7,833 bases of DNA, from the NCBI GenBank assembly GCA_002394305.1, contig DGTM01000028.1, forward strand, positions 1 through 7,833, written 5' to 3'. This document shows, piece by piece, positions 5,323 through 7,833 of the stretch; positions within the stretch are counted from its first letter, which is position 1, and each line of letters starts with the position of its first letter. The notes under the pieces were generated by a model, which was not told the DNA's origin, ran no database searches, and saw nothing but the letters and a program-made list of their open reading frames with translations. The DNA comes from Prevotellaceae bacterium UBA4336. GTDB taxonomy: Bacteria > Bacteroidota > Bacteroidia > Bacteroidales > Bacteroidaceae. The translations under genes and the position numbers were made by a program.

Positions 5323-5937
5323 ATGACGGAGCAAATCATCCTGGGCATCGACCCTGGAACGAACATCATGGGGTATGGCGTACTGCGCGTCGAGGGCAAG
5401 AAGGCGACGATGCTCGCCCTGGGCGTCATCGACCTGCGCAAATTTCCTGACCCCTATCTGAAGCTTGGTCATATCTACGAACGTGTGTGCAGCATCATCG
5501 AAGGCTATCTGCCCGACTGCATGGCTATCGAGGCCCCCTTCTTCGGCAAGAACATACAGAGCATGCTCAAGCTCGGCCGGGCCCAAGGCGTAGCCATCGC
5601 CGCAGCCATCCAGCGACAGGTGCCCATCACGGAGTATGCCCCCTCGAAGATAAAGATGGCTATCACGGGCAACGGCAATGCCAGCAAGGAGCAGGTGGCC
5701 GATATGCTCCGACGCATGCTCCACGTTGACAAGGAAGAGATGGGTAAGTTCCTTGATGCTTCCGACGCTCTGGGGGCAGCCTATTGCCACTTCCTGCAAC
5801 AAGGCAAGCCCGAGACCGACCACAAGTATCGCGGCTGGGCTGACTTCGTGCAGAAGAATAAGGAAAAGGTAAGTCCTCTCTCCGCTCTCCCTTTAAGAGA
5901 GTACCCAAAAAACAAGAAAACGAAAGAACAAAAATGA
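5323..5937 (+). CDS. ruvC: Crossover junction endodeoxyribonuclease RuvC
   Basis: RuvC is the Holliday junction resolvase that cuts four-way DNA junctions made by RecA-dependent recombination, acting as a dimer with RuvAB. All four acidic catalytic positions are visible: D10 in LGIDPGT, E70 in AIEAPFF, and D145 and D148 in DASDAL. GRAQGVAIAAA (85-95) and the EYAPSKIKMAITGNGNASKEQV region (104-125) are also typical. The protein is 204 residues. The conserved part ends near WADFVQKNKEK (172-182), and the last 22 residues form a basic, low-complexity tail. That tail is encoded by a short repeat (5876-5933) and is probably not functional. The stop TGA overlaps the ABC gene's ATG as ATGA, so the two are probably translationally coupled. 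Confidence 0.96.
   Translation: MTEQIILGIDPGTNIMGYGVLRVEGKKATMLALGVIDLRKFPDPYLKLGHIYERVCSIIEGYLPDCMAIEAPFFGKNIQSMLKLGRAQGVAIAAAIQRQVPITEYAPSKIKMAITGNGNASKEQVADMLRRMLHVDKEEMGKFLDASDALGAAYCHFLQQGKPETDHKYRGWADFVQKNKEKVSPLSALPLREYPKNKKTKEQK
5876..5933 (+). repeat. Small repeat forming the 3' end of ruvC
   Basis: CTCTC (5885-5889) and GAGAG (5897-5901) form a short hairpin with a 7-nt loop, and an A-rich tail follows. The last 14 bases (5920-5933) recur at 14-27, with similar flanking bases. The segment encodes the non-conserved tail of RuvC and lies directly before the ABC start codon, so it may also affect translation initiation there. A dispersed Bacteroidales repeat captured at the gene end is inferred. 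Confidence 0.4.
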
Positions 5938-7544
5938 ATACGATAGAGACAGTGAGCGGGGATGGGGCTGTTATTGAAATCACCGACGGCGTGCCCCGAC
6001 ATCCCCTTTGGCGAATGGCCGAACCCGTCACCCTGCAGATAAACATGGGTGAGCAGATAGCCATTGTTGGCGACAATGCTGCTGGTAAATCGCGCCTCGT
6101 GGAAATCCTGACGGGACATTATCCATTACTTCTAAACGAGGTGCACTATGACTTCTCACCCAGTAAATTACGTCTGACGAGCGAGAATCTGAAGTACATC
6201 TCTTTCCGTGACTCGTACGGCGAGCAAGACGGCACCTACTACTACCAGCAGCGTTGGAACCAGCACGACATTGCCGACGATATGCCGACCGCCGGCACAC
6301 TCCTGCAGGACTTCTACGAAAATGCCGACCGCCTGACGGGCTCCGACCTTCCGCCTGCCGAACGCGAACAGGAACAGCAGAACCGTAACAGGCTTCGCCG
6401 CATGCTTGCTGACATGTTCCGCCTCGACGAACTGGCCTCGAAGTACATCATCTCCCTGAGCAGCGGCGAACTGCGTAAGTTTCAGCTTGCCAAAGCTTTG
6501 GGAGCCAATCCGCGTGTACTCATCCTGGACAACCCGTTCATCGGCTTGGATGCTCCCACGCGTCGCGACTTCCGGCTGTTACTCCAGGCTTTGACCCGCG
6601 AGGCAGGATTGCTCATCATCCTCGTCCTGAGCAAGCGCGATGACATTCCCGACTTCATCACCCACGTTTTGCCCATCGAGGGACTGCGCTTGCTTCCAAA
6701 GATGGAACGAGCAGACTATCAGCTCAAATACAATGCTGACTCTGCTTCCGCCCCCGTCCTTGCCGAAGAGGTGAAACGCTGGATTGCCGATTTGCCAGCT
6801 TCAAGTGATGCTATGCCCCCGGTGCAGGGTTCTACAGAAGGGACTGAAGGAAAGAAAATTCTTCGCTGCACTCAGACGCAGGCGGTACTGCGCTTCCGCG
6901 ACGTAAGCATCCGCTACGGCAGCCACACCATTCTCCGCTCCCTCAACTGGACAGTTCACGAAGGTGAGCGCTGGGCTCTGAGCGGCAAGAACGGCTCGGG
7001 CAAGAGCACGTTGCTCAGTCTGGTCTGTGCTGACAATCCCCAAGCCTATGCTTGCGATATTGAGCTCTTCGGACGGCGTCGCGGCACAGGCGAAAGCATC
7101 TGGGAGATAAAGCGACACATCGGTTACGTTAGCCCCGAAATGCATCGAGCTTATCTTAAAGATATTCCAGCCATCGATGTTGTTGCCAGTGGGTTAAGTG
7201 ATTCCGTTGGACTCTATGTCCGTCCACGTCCGGAGGGGCGTCGGGCGTGCTTGGGTTGGATGCGTGTCTTCGGCATAGAGCATGTGGCCGACACATCCTT
7301 TCTCCGTCTCAGCAGTGGCGAGCAACGGCTCTGTCTGCTGGCCCGCGCCTTCGTAAAGGACCCCGAGCTCCTCATCCTCGACGAGCCGCTGCACGGCCTG
7401 GACGACCGCAATCGCAGTCTCGTCCGACAGATTATCAGTCTGTTCTGCCAGCGTCCCCGTAAGACACTCATCATGGTGACGCACTACGAGGAAGAGCTTC
7501 CCGACTGCATCACCCACCGCCTCACCTTAACGAAGCAAGGCTGA
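5934..7544 (+). CDS. Tandem ABC ATPase, ModF-like
   Basis: This 536-residue protein has two ABC ATPase domains in one chain and no membrane segment. The layout is that of ModF/PhrA-type proteins, whose role is poorly defined (molybdate-linked in some bacteria by genetic context). Domain 1 has Walker A GDNAAGKS (46-53), signature LSSGE (175-179) and Walker B VLILDN (195-200) with D-loop GLD (204-206). Domain 2 has Walker A GKNGSGKST (351-359), signature LSSGEQ (459-464), Walker B LLILDE (479-484) and H-loop VTHYEE (515-520). Domain 1 has N200 where the catalytic glutamate is expected, and its H-loop region reads LVLSKRDD (230-237) without histidine. One of the two composite ATP sites is thus probably inactive. 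A variable linker (about 262-310) joins the halves. No mod genes are nearby, so molybdate transport is not supported here. A cytosolic regulatory or ribosome-linked ATPase is also possible. Confidence 0.85.
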   Translation: MNTIETVSGDGAVIEITDGVPRHPLWRMAEPVTLQINMGEQIAIVGDNAAGKSRLVEILTGHYPLLLNEVHYDFSPSKLRLTSENLKYISFRDSYGEQDGTYYYQQRWNQHDIADDMPTAGTLLQDFYENADRLTGSDLPPAEREQEQQNRNRLRRMLADMFRLDELASKYIISLSSGELRKFQLAKALGANPRVLILDNPFIGLDAPTRRDFRLLLQALTREAGLLIILVLSKRDDIPDFITHVLPIEGLRLLPKMERADYQLKYNADSASAPVLAEEVKRWIADLPASSDAMPPVQGSTEGTEGKKILRCTQTQAVLRFRDVSIRYGSHTILRSLNWTVHEGERWALSGKNGSGKSTLLSLVCADNPQAYACDIELFGRRRGTGESIWEIKRHIGYVSPEMHRAYLKDIPAIDVVASGLSDSVGLYVRPRPEGRRACLGWMRVFGIEHVADTSFLRLSSGEQRLCLLARAFVKDPELLILDEPLHGLDDRNRSLVRQIISLFCQRPRKTLIMVTHYEEELPDCITHRLTLTKQG

Positions 7545-7561
7545 TTTGACGATAGTATACC

Positions 7562-7598
7562 CAGGAAGGTGTGTCATTTTGTCACACCTTCCTGTTTT
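7562..7598 (+). terminator. Intrinsic terminator of the ruvC-ABC operon
   Basis: CAGGAAGGTGTG (7562-7573) and CACACCTTCCTG (7583-7594) form a perfect 12-bp stem with a 9-nt loop, followed by TTTTATTTT. It lies 17 nt after the ABC stop codon. The opposite orientation lacks a comparable T-run, so termination is expected mainly for plus-strand transcripts. Confidence 0.93.
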
Positions 7599-7613
7599 AT
7601 TTTGAGGCTGGAC

Positions 7614-7760
7614 TTACCTGATGAATAACAGCTCACGGTACTTTGGCAGAGGCCAGGGGTAATGACGGAGCCATGCAGCTCGAAAATTTATAGCACGTGC
7701 GGGAGGAGAATATCGTTCGCGAATCGGCAAATAAGCATTCTTTTCCGGCGTTTCCTTTCC
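7614..7760 (-). pseudogene. Possible remnant of a gene (48-codon open frame)
   Basis: On the minus strand a frame is open for 48 codons after the stop at 7763-7761 and ends at TAA (7616-7614). It reads ETPEKNAYLPIRERYSPP, then ARAINFRAAWLRHYPWPL and PKYRELLFIR. The composition (Arg, Pro, Trp, Tyr) looks coding-like. There is no ATG or GTG start; the only alternative is TTG at 7730, without a clear ribosome-binding site. I do not recognise a family. It may be a decayed gene end, part of a repeated element, or chance. Confidence 0.2.
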
Positions 7761-7779
7761 TTATTTAATTATTATTTTA

Positions 7780-7787
7780 TATCTTTG
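7780..7787 (+). promoter_or_regulatory. Promoter (-7 element) for a gene beyond the right edge
   Basis: TATCTTTG fits TAnnTTTG within an AT-rich stretch (7761-7787), with a weak -33 region. The following CACGC also follows the ruvC -7 element. No start codon with a long frame lies between it and the window end (7833), so its gene begins outside. Confidence 0.5.
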
Positions 7788-7833
7788 CACGCCAAAATAA
7801 GAACATTCATTTAAGTTTCGGAAGTTATAGAAT

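Noticed and set aside
5278..5823. 181-codon minus-strand frame opposite ruvC
   Set aside because: It is antisense to ruvC, whose catalytic residues are all present. The frame would run into the ruvC promoter region and has no domain of its own.
5934..7544. Functional molybdate transporter component
   Set aside because: The two-domain layout resembles ModF, but no modA, modB or modC gene and no molybdenum-related sequence lies in the window, so a molybdate role is not claimed.

Overview
The window looks like a chromosomal piece from a fairly GC-rich member of the Bacteroidales, most likely Prevotella-like. This rests on repeated Bacteroidetes-type promoters (TAnnTTTG at about -7), weak or absent Shine-Dalgarno sequences, a SusE/SusF-type secreted protein, a DUF1573 lipid-free exported protein, and C-terminal tails of the 'LSGR...GI(Y/F)I..GKK' kind. 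No tRNA, rRNA, CRISPR array, transposase or integrase was seen.

Layout. (1) Positions 1-312 are non-coding. They hold a partial repeat at the left edge, a good promoter at 50-79 that may drive a small structured RNA, and a heptamer tandem repeat that overlaps the promoter of the next gene. (2) 313-1194 (+) is a GT2 glycosyltransferase, probably translated from a leaderless or almost leaderless mRNA, with a GC-rich palindromic repeat inside its coding region. (3) 1223-5173 (-) is a tight three-gene operon, in transcription order: a DUF1573 exported protein, a secreted GH31 glycoside hydrolase, and a SusE/SusF-like carbohydrate-binding protein. The spacings are 4 nt and an ATGA overlap. It converges on the GT2 gene with only 28 nt between stop codons and no visible terminator. 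(4) 5174-5322 is a divergent promoter region. (5) 5323-7544 (+) is a two-gene operon: ruvC (Holliday junction resolvase) joined by an ATGA overlap to a tandem-ABC ATPase of the ModF type. It ends at a strong intrinsic terminator (7562-7598). (6) 7599-7833 holds a short minus-strand reading frame that may be a gene remnant, and a promoter for a gene beyond the right edge.

How the genes fit together. The minus-strand operon suggests export of an alpha-glycan-cleaving enzyme and a partner glycan-binding protein, both with Sec signal peptides and C-terminal tails resembling sorting or anchoring modules, but without the SusC/SusD pair usual in polysaccharide utilisation loci. The ruvC-ABC pair is a housekeeping-type operon. 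I see no clear new defence or mobile system. The most interesting points are the possible slippage-prone GT2 promoter, the small repeats that have entered two coding regions, the SusCD-less GH31 operon, the asymmetric ABC ATPase and the possible small RNA near the left edge.
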